From: Phorcus lineatus
Lineage: Eukaryota; Mollusca; Gastropoda; Trochida; Trochidae
Assembly: GCA_921293015.1 (NCBI GenBank)
Contig: OV121088.1
Location: forward strand, 1,116,001 to 1,180,000
Reading direction: 5' to 3'
Length of the DNA: 64,000 bases
Part shown: one piece after another, positions 1 through 14,288 of the stretch
Layout of the letters: every line of letters begins with the position of its first letter
How positions within the stretch are numbered: the stretch's first letter is position 1
The notes under the pieces: model-generated
Seen by the model: the letters and a program-made list of their open reading frames with translations, nothing else
The model's database searches: none
What the model was told of the DNA's origin: nothing
Made by a program: the position numbers and the translations under genes

Positions 1-539
1 AGATCGCCAACAAGCTATGTTAACACATCTTCCAAAACCCAGTGCCAGGAGTAACGATGTTACTCACACTATACTAATTGTGAGGTGAGGTGATACCGGG
101 TTTAAAGCCGCTTTCAAGAGTATCTCACTTATATCGCGGCCGCTAGTGTTATTGCAGAGAGAAAGCCCGCAACACCATTGTGACTGTGCATTGCGGTGAA
201 CCTGCGAGCATCGGCTGGAACTAGCGAACCATGGGCGGTATTGACCTGAAATTCAGTGTAGCATTGCACCTAAACCTGACAACGTGTAGAACAGTTCTCT
301 ACTGCAGACAAAAGTTGCCGAACCTCAGCGGGAAATTAATAATGGACTTAAATTCCTATATACATGTACACCACACCAAATCTATTCTCCCTTCATAATT
401 CTAATAATGTGTTTGTGTCCGTCTCTGTCTTATACCCGATACTCTTCACATTCTAAATCCTTTTTATATACCTTGATCAAAGTGTCTGGACATTATCAAG
501 CTATAATTCAATAGTTCTTATATTAATTGAACACAATAA

Positions 540-860
540 TGCCTGCACTTCATCAAGCTATAATTACGTGTCTTCAAACTCCCCAGAGACAAGTGACAGG
601 AATAACAATCCTGCAGCCCCTCCCTCGGGACAACTGATCTTAGTGTATCTCCACTTCACAATAGATAGCCACGTAGTTAAAATATGAGGTATTCAAGGGT
701 GACATTAATGAATGGGTATTGGAAGCTCCGTGCAGTACTGGAATAACCTCTTGCGACGGGAGCTCAGTTTAAAAGGATTCGCCTTTCCACAATCGAATCT
801 TTATCAGATTTATCTTCAGGCTGTGTGGACTGGCTTCTTTCATCAAATCCAAGACCCATT
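540..860 (+). repeat. Old dispersed repeat, copy A
   Basis: Shares ACTTCATCAAGCTATAATTA, GTCTTCAAACTCCC, GTGACAGGAATAACA and later GGAATAAC and ATTCGCC with the stretch at 6650-6965, in the same order and orientation. Similarity extends weakly to about 470 (GTGTCTGGACATTATCAAG). No coding potential. Family unknown. Confidence 0.7.
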
Positions 861-3800
861 TGTTAGCTGATTTAAAGGAGTAAAGTAAATGTTGTGGATG
901 TCTGAGAACTCCGGAACATTTTAAAGAAGTATTTCTGAATTTATACCTGAGAAAACAAGAATCAATATCTGAAAACTATTCTTTTGAAATTGCTAAATTC
1001 TTGTCAGTATTGTCCTAGAAAGTTGATGATCTTATAGCCGAGCAATCAATAATGCAAACTACAAACGTTTCATGGTGTCTGTCTGCTTGATAACAACTCT
1101 TTTACAATCCAAGAACATACCACTTTCTACTTGAAGTAGATGTGATATTACGTTGCAAAGTATTCTTTTTATTTCCAATTCCATTTCAGGATATATTATC
1201 TTATTAATCAAGCATAGTTGTATATTAACATTTCAAATCAAATCTCATCAGATACACACAACAAAAGTATAATATTATGAATTTTTCAAAAGCATATGGA
1301 GAGAACCCCAGAATGCATGGCATTTTCATAGCTGCAATTTGAAAATGCAGTCTATTTGTTATTGTGATATATTTTGGATGTTAATAAACCCCTTTCTATT
1401 TTCAGCCTTATATATACATATCTGTTTTGTATACTTAGAAACGTTGTTTATTAACTAAAATAGTCACAGATCTATCGCTGGATTATTTTCGTACATCAAC
1501 TTTTGTGTAACAATACATGCTTCAAACATCAAACTGAAATTTATTGAGATGCTCAAACAGTGGTTTGTTAAGGACGCGATGAACCGATGACGAGATGATG
1601 CGAACAGATGTTTAGTGACAAGGCAGTTTGGTGTTTCGGGAAAATTTAAAGGAACCATAGCACGTTTTTGAAAAATGTATTTCTTCAAATATTCAACAAT
1701 GAATAATTGGTTTAAGCCATATTTATTATCTTCAGAGGGTCAACTATATCATTCGTCAATCCGACCATAGGTTGCCGTAGAGGAAATAATCAAGTATCCA
1801 TGACGGCCATGTTTGTGTATACACCTTTTCATCATATGAGGTAGAGAAATGGATTCTCATATCTTAACCGACCATTGTACGTTCATTTGAAAACTGCTTC
1901 TTTTGATTAAAAGCATTGTCTTGCAGATACATTTATCTTCGTTTCGTGAGATCACTATATCAATCTTAACAACGTGCTACGGCTCCTTTAAGAGACATAA
2001 CTCCGACAGAAAAAAAATGAAATCGCCATGTTATGCCAAACGGTAACTGAATTATCCTCCGAGCGGCAGATCGGAAAAAGTTTATAACTACATAAGGCAT
2101 CTCCAACTGCAATGGTTATTATGAAGTTTATTTGCCTGATAATGAGTTACTAGATTATAACTTAGATAATCTACAATAATTGTATGAATTAAGTCATAAA
2201 TGTATTGGTTTGGGTAAAATCAAAGGTAGCCACTGATTAATAGAAACTAGCTGCTGACCAACATTCTACAATTGCAATAAACTTAACATCTTAAATGAGA
2301 TAACAAGTAAAACTAGATATGACTACTTTTATTCATATATCAATATGTTTTCATACAGCACAACACAACCGAGAAGAAAATTTGTTGTCATTGCTGTAAA
2401 AATCACAAATATTATCAAGACGTATATAAAGTATATAGTCTATCATTTAATTCCAACACAAAATATGCACTTTAGTTTCTGTCATTATTTTATTTGTTTT
2501 GTTGATATTTTATTCAAATCGATATTCTATTTGCACACATGTTTCACCTAATGTGTCATATTGAACTGAAAGGTTTCTTTCTTCAATAAAGTTTGTCCAA
2601 AACTATGCCCCAAATCAAACGCAGCTGTTAGCTTTCAATATCTTATATGCAGCATATGTGGCCTCTGAGATTAATTAGAGCGTATTTTTCAAAGAAAGTC
2701 TGGTCTCAACAATACAACCTTACAACCCCGTATTTACCTTCTGCACAGTAACTTCTGATTCTCTGGATTTGGAAATTGCTTCATATCCTCCCACAGATGT
2801 CATTCTTGTAGTCTAACTCAGACAGCATTGTCTGTTCAACCTGCCAGTTCATAACTACATTTAGCTACCCAGAAACTTTATGTGTCTTCTGATTAGTGGT
2901 AACAAATATAGAAGGGGGACTATATATCAATAGTTCTCGTTTTGCCATTGGGTACAGCTGCATATTAAACGTTTGTTCACGTACTACTGTATCTAAATGC
3001 AAATACCATGTAATTTGAGTTTGGTTTGAACGTCAATAAAATAACTTCAGCGGAACCAACAAAGCATCTTTCATTGTCAATGTGTAAAATAGCCAGTTCT
3101 TAACATATTGTGAGATTGTTTAGTCTCTCGTGCAAAAATTCGATTTCCTTAAATTTCGATTACAATATTTCATTTCGACTCATAAACCAAAATAGTCTTA
3201 ATGCAAACGAACAAATATGCCTTGTGTTTTAATTTGGTGAAAAATAGAATGACTGTTTTTTGAAATTTTGACCCCTGGTCACTTCAGTGACCTGCCAAAA
3301 ATTACGATGGCATGCGATTGCTTGAAAATTCAAAATTATTCGTTTCTTTTTCGCAATGCTACGATGACTCATAGATATGCCAAATTACATGATATTTGCA
3401 CTAGGATATGCAGGTATGTGAACAAACTTTTGGTATGCAGCTGTATATATAGCCTATATATGAGGCCTAACAGAACATCACCTTACCTGGGCAAGGGAAG
3501 TAGTACATGTACTCGGATACCTTATACACGATATCTTGCCCACTCTGACCGGGAGTGTTAGGAGCTCACAACAACTTCTACCAGTACTTATCTTTTCTAG
3601 GTAAAATAACAGCTACATCAAAGCTCCTTACATTGCAGTTTGATGATGAATATTTGTTTTGTACGAGAACGTGATAGAATTTCCGATTACTTTGCTTTGA
3701 AGAGGGTAATTTATCGAGGTAGAGGGTTCAATGTAAATTAGATGATATCAGATTTATCGGTTGTGGTATCATACTACCTTCAGAAAGATTTGGGGAAGGG

Positions 3801-6649
3801 ATTGATTTAACTATACATTATCTCATAAGTGAAAAGGTTCGAATTGTTGGTTCCACATAAAATAATGATATTAATGTTTTATTCATTATATAGGAATCGC
3901 AGAAGGAACGTTACCTTTCGAAATGACATGATTCATAGAAATGTCAAGCTGATATTGGGACGATTTTGCAATATCGCAATATTTTTTAATCCATTTTTGC
4001 TAAAATAAAAGTTTAGAGAATAACATTTGATGCAAAAAAATTAAAATTAAAATCTTCAAAATTAATCACGTAATGATGTTTCAAGTGTCATTGACCTTTA
4101 ACGCAGACTAAAAACTGGGTCACAACGTTAACGAAAAACAAAAAATTTTGTGAATCTTTCAACGTCCTTTACGTTTTCCAAATGTTATGATATCGGTACC
4201 ACAAGCCGTTTTTAGACATCAGAAACTTGAGTTAATTATTACATTTATTACATTTCAAAGAGGTGTTGTAAAGATGTTAAAGTGTCACATTTTATCAACA
4301 ATAAAAAACACTTCAGCCGTCTTAAAAGTAGGCGATTGGTGTCATTGTCGAGAATTTATATTACTCAGGCGTAAGCCAATGAAGTATTCTTAAAGCCTAT
4401 GGCATATAAAAGGTTTTGGGACTACCCAAGAACGTCACTCCAAGGGATGTCTGGCCGTGGCATTTCAACGTAGGGTTGAATTGGCCTTAGTCTTAAACTT
4501 AGGTCAGTGTTTTTTAAGAATATTGGTCAAGAACGGAAAACTGCCGTATTGGTAACAAGCTATTCCTCATTTTTATCATCTTCGTAACGTCAAATACATT
4601 TCCTTGTTCATTGGAGAATGCAATGGCTTACACTGCAAAATGTCCTTTAGAGTGCAAAGGTCGCACAAAACAAACTTTTGAATTTAGTGTACTCATAATT
4701 CATTAAAAGCGAGTGTGTTGTGGAATGCGCACTAATGAAGATTGCATAAATCACAACCAAGACCGATAACTCAGTTACTATTTGGTGAGTTATTTCTCAG
4801 AGTGTTTAGCAAAGTTGTCATTTACATTTTCATCAGTTGAGCCACTTTCTCTTACATTCCCGATGATAGCATACATGACAATAACTTTAATATCTATGAA
4901 ACAATGTTTACTTTAGTTTTTTTGTACATAAAAACGTTGAACATTACTGTCTTAACTTGATGATTGTTACATCTAAAAGGATCAACATCTCGTTTGGATT
5001 TCGGTGTTTTTAATTCAGTGTACACGTTTCACATTACTGTCTGAATATAATTGACTATTGTATTTGTTAGATTTAAAACAATCAACAACTCGCTTAGAGT
5101 TTATGGTGTTTTTAATTTAAGGTTACTGAATGAATCACCAGGGCGTTTCACCATATATGAACAAAATGGAAAAATGAAATAATTGTACCCTCAAATAAAG
5201 CGAGCACCAGCGTGTAACATGTACCAGGATCAAAGATCTTGTGATTTATAGATAAACAGATTGTGGGTTTAAATTCACAGATTGCATAATCTGACATTCC
5301 AACATATTGCTTTCTTTGAGGCCTTCATAGAGTTTGACTTGATACTAAAATGCTTTTAGAAATTTTTAGATTGATTATGGTTATGGTCACACACATGTGT
5401 TATGAGTGTGTGATTCCTGATAAGTTTAACATTGTATAACATTGTTGTATTGTTTAGTGGGTCACACTTGCACTTGTGTTGATAGCCTTAGCTGGCAGTG
5501 TCTAGAATCATCTATTATAGAATGTTCTATCTATTTTTTGATTGCTTGAGTTAGACACTTCTGATTGGAGTTTGTCGTGGAACTTTAAAGAACATTCTGG
5601 AAGGTATCTAACCTATATATATAGGCTGGCATTAGAACTCTTACTCATCTTGCTTCTTACAATCAACTTTGCGATCATCTGCCGTGCCACTGCATGTTTT
5701 TGGATACTTTTACAAGCCGGATTCATGTATCTCTTATCAAGACCCACTGACTGTTTTCCACATTCATCAACTGTGTGATTCAAAAGGACTGGTGAATATA
5801 TTTATTTAGCTAATTAGTGTGACTCATTTGATATTGTATTATAGCTTGTATTAGCTTGATATTGTAACCTTAAACACTTAGTTTATTATTTGATTGATTA
5901 ACTTGTAATTAATATACAATTGTCTTGTTATATTTTGCTGGTTTGACTGGGAATATTTTCCTATTCCAAATTCATTCGTAACACATGACATTATTGATGT
6001 AACATTGTTAAATATAAAGTTACAGCAAGGAGGCAACATGGTTAAACAATGTAACACCCTGGTGTTGAGTCACAATGTACACGCCATCTACTTCTGAATG
6101 TGCTATGGACGTGTGATGAATGTCTGATGAGCTCCGCTTAGAATGTTTCAGAAATAAACTATATGTATCTCAATAAGTCCTGTCACTTATAGACTAATGA
6201 GGGTCGGATGGTCTGAGTTTATTGTGTCTGTCGTCATATGGCTATTCATGAGGCTGTTGCAAGAACAAACTTACTTTGATGGAGAGTATCAATACAAGTA
6301 TAGTGTTAAGCATTGAACCACTTCAAGTGGCTGTACGATTCTGAATTACAGTATGTTGTATGTTTCAATTTACAGGTATAATATTTTTGGTATTCAACTA
6401 TATACACTATTGAAATTCTTCATTTTACCAGGAAATCAATCACCAATTAGCGGAAGGTTATCATTTACTTCGTTGAACCTTTAGTCGATACATCGATCAA
6501 GTGTCTAGACATTGTCAAGGTATATGTATACATCCTCCAAAACAAATGTATTCTTTCTTTCTATCTCGAATTTATATTATCAATCATCATTGTCTTAAAG
6601 AGGGCGATCTTTACCTACTTCAGTACTTATTTTTATAATATTATATTTA

Positions 6650-6965
6650 TTGATCACCATTGGATCTGGACATCATCAAACTGTAATTATACGTCTTCAA
6701 ACTCCCAAGACTCCAGTGACAGTAATAACATTTCTACGGCCCTTCCCACTTGACAGGTGGAATAAGTGTATCTTCACTTCACCATTGACAGCAGTAGTTA
6801 CAATGGAAGGTAAACCATGGATGACATTGATAAATTAGTTTTGAGAGCTCTATGCAGCACGGGAATAACAGGGTAACAGGAGCTCTTGTTAGAGGCATTC
6901 GCCATTTACACATTAAATCTTTATATGGTTATCTCTCCGTTGTGTGAACTGAAACTTTCGTAAAA
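6650..6965 (+). repeat. Old dispersed repeat, copy B
   Basis: Counterpart of copy A at 540-860: GGACATCATCAAACTGTAAT, GTCTTCAAACTCCC, GTGACAGTAATAACA, then GGGAATAACAGGGTAAC and ATTCGCC. Roughly 70% alike. An AGTGTCTAGACATTGTCAAG stretch at about 6500 matches the weak extension of copy A. Confidence 0.7.
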
Positions 6966-6982
6966 TCAAACTATTCATTAAC

Positions 6983-7612
6983 TTAAAGGCACTAGTGCAC
7001 GCTTTTACGGTTTAAATTGGCTATTTTAAGGTTAAAGAGGACTTATGCAATCACTTAAGCTTTCTATCGATGCAATGAAATACTTAAAATTCTTTACAAT
7101 TGACCTGCAATCAACAATGAAAAAATTTAGACAGCCGCTGTCGGCTTGGACATATAACAAACCTAAGGTTAGCTGTGCACAAAACGGATAAATTATAGAC
7201 TGTTGAAAGCGGCTGAACACTTATTATGTGCAGCTGTTGAATTTACCTAAACTCTGAACTGAGAACAAATAATGAATCATGTTTTATGAAAGCAATGTTG
7301 TAAATAAACCGACTTAATAACACAGCATTAGCATTGCTATTAGATTGACCAAAGCGGCTGCCGTTTCCGCTTTTTTGGTTATAACCAAAATCTTAATATT
7401 TCCGATATCGTAGTTCATACGGATTTATTGTAACGTAACATTAAATACTTCCGGTCTTTAAAAATCAACTTCACTACCTGAATACGTAAATATTCGTTAA
7501 ATAACTTACGAGGTAGATTACTTGAGTGAGGTTCTTGAATAATATCGAGAGATATGAAGTATCTGTGCATTCGTTGTGTTAAAGAAATATTGGTGTGCAC
7601 TAGTGCGTTTAA
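6983..7612. mobile_element. TTAA-flanked short transposon, CACTAGTGCAC family
   Basis: TTAA (6983-6986 and 7609-7612) flank 622 bp with inverted ends AGGCACTAGTGCACGC and GTGTGCACTAGTGCGT. The interior is AT-rich without a transposase. The ends and the TTAA duplication make a cut-and-paste element of piggyBac type likely. Confidence 0.75.
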
Positions 7613-7696
7613 TATAAGAGAAATAGATGACTATTTTGGATAATTGATGATTCAATTACAAGTCTCAAAGAATGTAAAAGTTATATGATACAATCT

Positions 7697-7789
7697 TTTT
7701 TAATTAATCACTTTTAGTTTTTTAATTAATCACTTTTACTTTTAGTTTTTTAATTAATCACTTTTAGTTTTTTAATTAATCACTTTTAG
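7697..7789. repeat. 22-bp tandem repeat, about 4 units
   Basis: Units of TTTTTTAATTAATCACTTTT with AG linkers, one unit carrying an extra CTTTTA. Confidence 0.93.
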
Positions 7790-8225
7790 GGTTTTTTTTA
7801 CAGTAGCATGTGGAAAACCTATATGCGAGAAAATGCAATAACAGTTTTTGATGATTGACTATGAGCTGTATGATAGATTTCATCTCGTGTCAATACAAGG
7901 AACCCCGGAATAAGGAAAATGTTATTAATAACATTATAGCAATAGGTTTCACTTGTCATATGAACTGTTTCAACCCTTCTCTATCCAATGAACTGGTGCT
8001 TTGCATCAACATAAATTGCGAAAAAAGGTAGTTGATGATGTAATCGTTCATTGTATATTTCAGAATAGCATGTCATAAATCAAATGTTTGAAGGGAATTT
8101 AGAAGTGCATGCCAAAGAGTAGCAATAATGTATGGATAGAAACATCTTTATCCTGACGATCACGACCTCTCGAAGTACAGGTATATCATCAGAATGGAAA
8201 TAAAATATGACAAATAACAAAAACA

Positions 8226-8545
8226 TATAAGTATTTTATTTTCACATATAGATTTTCTTTACGTGCGACCTTCTTCACCTTTTTACACCTAACTTAGGAG
8301 ATAAACATATTGCATTGGGAAATCAGAAGCATATATAACAACGGATTATAATAGCTCTAATTTTAATTTAAAGTCGAACCCGTAGCGTGACTTTATATTT
8401 ATAAATCTGAAGTATATGTTGATACAACACGACTAAATATATACCATCCAGCTTTTTGATAAGTATACTATATATAAGTATTTTATTTTAGTATATAGAT
8501 TTTCTTCGCGTGTGACATTCTTCACCTTTTCACATCTTACTATGT
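8226..8545. repeat. Direct duplication of ~70 bp
   Basis: AAGTATTTTATTTTCACATA and following bases (from about 8230) recur as AAGTATTTTATTTTAGTATA (from about 8477). Both continue through TAGATTTTCTT, CGTG and GAC and end in TTCTTCACCTTTT. About 15% diverged. Confidence 0.85.
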
Positions 8546-9930
8546 ATATATAGAGTAAAAGAGTAACGAATGAAAAACTCTATTTAATGTATTTTTTATG
8601 TATAAATGATTCATATATTTATAATGAGAATGCCATCTAAAACCCTGTATCCACAGTCAACACCAGACAAAAGCGTTCCTTAAAACAAACCAGTAATCTA
8701 ATACTGAGGCTTAATGGAACAGCTTCCTGACAATGTTATTCAATCTGTTAGGCAATTATTTCATCATTATTTGGAATTCATCTTTGATAATAGAGAAATT
8801 ATATAAACGGAAATCATTCGTTTTCATTCTCTCCTTGCGTGGGGACTGGAGAGATGAAATAATTCCTTTTTCTAAACTGTATCCGCTTTTCATATAGCTT
8901 GCTCTAGCTTGTATTAAAGAGATTGATGTACTACCAGACTCCGGGATAAAAAAAAATTACACATCCATTTTTAAAAGTGTTTTGATATTAAACTAGAAAG
9001 ATCTATCTTTATGTTTTTTTATATTTTATTTCATTTCTATTCTGTACTGTTAACATATTATGCGAGGCTTTTAACACAGCTTAATGTATAGAATATCGTC
9101 AATGACACTAGTTTAGAAAACTGAAGCTGCACAATGATGCTTTTTCAGTTTATGAGCGCTTCAATCAGTACCAATCAGGACAGCCAACTGTTTCTATTTC
9201 AAAGAGAACTAACCTGTAACTTTTTCAAGCTTTATTTTCCTCCTTAAGAGTTCTAAGAAATACCTCAAAACAGGAAAGCTTATTACAAACCGACAGTTTC
9301 ATACAAACGTTGTCAAACTAAGACTGAGCTTAGCATGTTAATTACCTAAATTTATCAAAATGAAGCCAAATCTCAATAACTCGCTGGATATTGAAGAATG
9401 TGTTATAGCATTCTGAATTTACTACAAAGCATAATCTCCATCAGGCTAGTCATTATGTAAGGTATAACATAGTCCATTTGAAAATATTTCTTTGGAAACC
9501 ATGTTAGGTTGGTATTTAATAGGGTCAGTACAAACACTGAAGTGTTACATAAAATTTCAACTAACTACAGCTAGCTGCTCCTCAGAGGTATCGAATACCA
9601 ATCGATCACTGCATAAGGGATATCGATCGATCATAATGATTACAGCACGCTGATTGGACGGATATTGGGATAGTGTAATATCCGGCTCTACACGGTTACA
9701 TTGAAGGGGTTGATTGTTAGTTTAATAGTATTGATAACAAAAGGACACGAGTCCAACAGCGACTCGGTCCGTTGTGAAGTTAAGGAAATAACGTCTGTCT
9801 ACTGCCAACTGTCTCCCTTCTCGGGTTGAGATAATGTTGACGATGCGTGGAAGACTTCCAGTCAATAGCCCACCAGAGACTCGGCAACTTTATATGCATT
9901 GGAAACGTTCCATATTCAGTCGCGTTCAGT

Positions 9931-10008
9931 TTTGTTGTGATGTGTGTTTCGGCACAATACCACCAATGTTGGGCTGATTACAACTCATGCTTGAAGGTTT
10001 CACCTCAA
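9931..10008 (+). other. Uncertain exon-like segment
   Basis: After a possible acceptor (CCATATTCAG) the frame reads AFSFVVMCVSAQYHQCWADY then NSCLK before a weak donor-like AAGGTTTCA. A hydrophobic stretch followed by a Cys-containing segment looks like the end of a signal peptide and the start of a secreted peptide. I do not recognise the family, and no partner exon was found. Confidence 0.15.
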
Positions 10009-10789
10009 GGCTTCGTCATAATGTTATGGCGTCTTCTCTTCCTACCTTATCCTACAAACCATGATATGCATGTGAGTGAATTACTCTTAAAGGGACTGTT
10101 TGTCCGATTATTAAGTCTGGGATGGTTATCATCCAAAGCAGTCTGAGCGATAATTAATCAAAAATGTCAGACCCAAAGACTTCTTGATAACGTTGGTTTC
10201 TTCGCTTCAAGTTTAAGTATTGATCCATCTTCAATAAAGTATACGTGTTTGTGATATGGCTAAAAATAGACCATACGTTGTGTATGACTCATTTTAGACC
10301 ATGTGAAAAAATGTGTATATAATATGGCCAAATATAAACCATCTGAAGAATACGTATATGTTATCTTATTGACTTCTTGAATAGGTAATTAGTAGGCGAA
10401 CAAGAGACTTGGATTCGTCTACTCAAGGTAATCATAGCAACTTGATTTGAAACGAAGAACACTCAAATAAGTGATGAGTTACATTATGTTAAGCCTCACT
10501 TAGAGAATAGTTCAGCCATTGGCGTATATATACCTTACACTTTCGAACCATTAGTATTACTAAATTGTTTCTTAGATATTTGGCTATGATATCGACATTA
10601 TATTAACAGAAATGGTAGCTAAGAACGTAAGAAATCATATTAGATCAATATAGGCAACATAGCGTAAGTTTAGAAACAATATGTTTTCAAGAACACATAC
10701 TTAATTCTTCAACAATTGTTCTTTCATTGATAGTGCGATTTAAAGAGGCCATCTTTAATGTTTCCATCATGAATCTATTTAACACAAAC

Positions 10790-11113
10790 ATCTTACGTTG
10801 CTCGGTATTTTATCCTGACTATGGTCATGTATTCTCAACATCAACACCATGCATCTTACGTTGCTCGGTATGTTATCCTGACTAATGTCATGTATTCTCA
10901 ACATCAACACCATGCATCTTACGTTGCTCGGCATGTTATCTTGACCAATGTCATGTATTCTCAACATCAACACCATGCATCTTACGTTGCTCGGTATGTT
11001 ATCCTGACTTATGTCATATATTCTCAACATCAACACCATGCATCTTACGTTGCTCGGTATGTTATCCTGACTACAGTCACGTATTCAAAACATCGACACC
11101 ATGCATCTTACGG
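10790..11113. repeat. 63-bp tandem repeat, about 5 units
   Basis: The unit contains CATCTTACGTTGCTCGGTAT, ATGTCATGTATTCTCAACAT and CAACACCATG, at about 10790, 10853, 10916, 10979 and 11042. Because 63 is divisible by three and the unit lacks stops, both strands show 21-residue periodic open frames. No other coding evidence. Confidence 0.95.
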
Positions 11114-11114
11114 A

Positions 11115-14100
11115 TAGGAGAAACCATATGTATTTTGAGGACGACTTTAAAATGGATTTAAAAGCTCAGTGAACATTTGAAGAACTGATCAAAATATGAA
11201 AAAGACACGGTTTATTTTGCTGTGCAAAGCAATATTTTAGTGATGCCATGTTACGAACTTTGCACTCTCAGTATAGATATATCGATTCAAAATACAATGA
11301 GCAATTTTGATCTTCTTCATGTTTAAAGTGTATTTCCTCTCTGTAGCTGGTTTCGCACAGTGGTAGAGTGACCGCTCACTTACAAAAATTCGGGTTTCAA
11401 ATCCCTAAATTGCCCTAATTGTTACAGAATATGGTTAACGAGACTTGCAGCATGAGGAAATAAATTTGCTTGCACTCTAAAACAATAACAATTTGAAAAC
11501 TGTGAAATACAAATTGAGAACTGCGGAAATAATGAAAATTGGGAATTTGTGTCTGCCATATTACAACTTGAAATATGTTTTTCATGAGTACCTGTAAACC
11601 GATTTTTCAACATAATCCTTCACCAAATGCATAAAAATAAACTTAGCTCTTGTAGAGAACCTAGTTTATTTCCTTGAGTAACATTATCCAGACGTACACC
11701 TTCCTACGATGTGATGACGTTTTCAACAATGTTGAAATTCAAAGCACTCTACCTGTCCACATTGTCGTACGACAAGGCTCTCCACATCGTGTAGAAAAAG
11801 CGGTGACGTAGAACACATACAATTTCCAGCTTTAAACACAATGAAAATAGCTCTTGCTTACCTTCTTCAACTACAGACAGAACATAAAAGTCGGTTCACC
11901 CAATGAGAATTGCGTCTGTCATAAGTATCGGCGGTGCAATTACTAGATTCTCAGTATATATCGCACTTGCCAAGCGACGCTTATGGGGTGCACTTGATTA
12001 CTTTCTTGGCGAGCCGAATCACCTAAACTGTAAAAGGGGTCTAACAAGGAAAATCATTGCAATCGCATTGAAAAACATCGGTTTAAGTGATCAGCGTTTT
12101 CTCGGCAAGAATTATTAGTTCAAATGAGTTGTTTTGCAGAAGTGAGAATTAAACTTTAAAGTGAGAATATTTTCCAGACTCTTGGGAACTTGGATCTTCA
12201 CACCTGAACCGAAGCGTTTGCTCAGCAATACGTTAATGATTAATGATCTCGGCAATTGGTTAAAACAAAACATGGCAACAGTTGATCAATTAACCCAATC
12301 TCAAACCCGATTGGTCAAATAACGCTGCTTGTATCTTGATGTTAAAATTAAATTCAAATCAACAAGAAGCCGAGCACCTTGTAGAAACGATTGAGAATGT
12401 GGGAGAACCTATCGCGTGTGGAACTACGATGGACGAGCTGGCTGTCCAAATAAAGGCAAAATGAGTCTATTAAGAAAGATCACCGGTTTCTTGAGGAAGC
12501 GACCACGCAAAGCTGTTCGGTTAAGGCACATCCTCCTCTTCTGTAAACTTCTGGATAATTGAAGTGGGTTACCTTGCTCGGTGCAAATTCTGACTACTAT
12601 AAATGAATCTGTCCGCTTTGGATAAATGGAATGAATGGTTCTGAGTTAGTTGGAAAAAGTTTACTTTTCATGTTTTGGGGGTCGAAATGAATAACGAATA
12701 AAAAACATGGAGGAACGTTTTTCATTCTATCAGCGCAGTTCGTGTGTGTGGGAGTGGCGGGGTGATGGGGGAGAGGGGGTGATATATTTGCAAGAATGGG
12801 GGTGCATAAGTGCGCATTAATGTTTGGACAATAAATCCAAGAAGAAAGTGTGGAGAGATGACCTAAAGGCAAAGAACTTGGGCTGGGTATTGGTTGTGAA
12901 GGCAGTACACTTACAAGCCTGGAAGTATAATTTTATATTTCCTTTTGTATACATACTTCTACTCATTCTGTAGATAAGTTGATTCACTATTAAACAGATT
13001 GTTTAAGTGGATTGTTATTCCTTCCTTTAAAAGCAATAATAATATTTTCTGTTGCTAAGTCAATATTTCCTTCTGCCGAATTTTCAAGCCATTTTTCCCA
13101 ACTCCTTTCACACTTTAATGGACAATACTCTCAGGCATCTGGTGACAAAAAGAACCAAAAAATTGAAACAACATATCCTATTTTATGTGATAAATTATTT
13201 CTTGTCAAGATGTTATGAATTATTGTATACTGAAACCATTACAAATTAACACTTTGAGTATATCTACTAGCCATCAAATGCATATTTACCCATTCATTCT
13301 GTTGGAGCACTTTATTAAATATTTCTTCCTTTCTTAATTAGCCGTTGGATCCAATTAAGCTCAATTGACAAAGTGTTTTATAAAAGTATCTACTGTTTGT
13401 TTTTTTGGAAATGTTGTATGGCCAAATAAGAAACGCATGGAATATTTTCAAATTTTGGAAAATGATATTCATCTTTTTAAGTATTGACTTATTCAATCAT
13501 GTTACACCCAAAACATTTGATTTTGAAGAAACATGATGTCCCTATTACATACTTGAATATCATTATTCCTACTAGAACACAATGTGCATGGATTTGGAAA
13601 CACTGGGTTCCAAAATGCAAAAACTAGATTATCATAAATTTCTAATAAAATTTTCCTTTCAAAATTTTTTAAAAATAACTTGTTATATGATAACTTTAAC
13701 AACCATTAACTACTTTGTCGGAATTTTGCCATAAATGTGCTCATTTAGTATTTTATTGCAGAAATTAGAAAACTTGAATAAGTTTTACCCCCTTCCTCAT
13801 ATGGGTGATGCCAGAATTGTGTCCGGCATACTACATATATGTACCTAGTGTATGTTGTGTAGGTATGAATCCATGACATATTGATCCAAACCTATATCCT
13901 GTAAATTGTTCTGTAGAGAATTGGTGATAAATTCCTTCGATACCTCCCAAAATGAGGATTTTAAACAGGGAATAATGGGCGGTGCAACAACTTTGTTCAG
14001 CAGTTGTATATGACCAGATGATTCAAACTTTCATGGATGGAAGTTTTATTTTAGCAAACCCTTTGACATATAACTATAATTGATATTAACTATAGATTAA

Positions 14101-14288
14101 TAAGAAGTAGTGTTTAACACAGTAAACCTCTTACTATCTTAGGATTATGTACATGCATTTATACACTGCTGCTGACTTTACTGTTTAAAGCTGACCCTTA
14201 TGCTTGTTATTTCAAATGGTGTTTTAATTAATTATTCTACTAATGTCATCCCTGTTCCCATAAAGGATAAAAAAAGATAAAGGTTCTC
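11115..14288. other. No gene recognised, 11.1-14.3 kb
   Basis: Contains the tRNA-like stretch at 11.35 kb and a 14-base perfect palindrome TTGTCGTACGACAA near 11763. A 71-codon open frame from 11903 has no recognisable features. Otherwise AT-rich. Confidence 0.5.
11346..11414 (+). other. tRNA-like sequence (pseudo-tRNA or SINE head)
   Basis: Contains an A-box-like AGTGGTAGAGTGA and a B-box-like GGGTTTCAAATCCC at tRNA spacing, but the acceptor stem does not pair, so it is not a working tRNA gene. Confidence 0.45.

Larger units (their letters stand above)
1..6982. other. No gene recognised, 0-7 kb
   Basis: AT-rich DNA. Besides the two copies of an old dispersed repeat, I see no splice-linked coding segments, no RNA gene and no clear element ends. 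Open frames are under 100 codons and lack any recognisable motif. Confidence 0.6.
7613..10789. other. No gene recognised, 7.6-10.8 kb
   Basis: Holds two small repeats (7.7 and 8.2-8.5 kb) and a slightly GC-richer stretch at 9.58-10.15 kb that may include an exon-like segment. Nothing else can be named. Confidence 0.55.

Noticed and set aside
10779-11117. Periodic open frames on both strands
   Set aside because: A 63-bp tandem repeat without stops explains both.
11346-11414. Functional tRNA gene
   Set aside because: A- and B-box-like motifs are present but the acceptor and anticodon stems do not pair.
11903-12118. 71-codon open frame starting MRIASVISIGG
   Set aside because: No family match, no splice partners, composition like the surrounding DNA.
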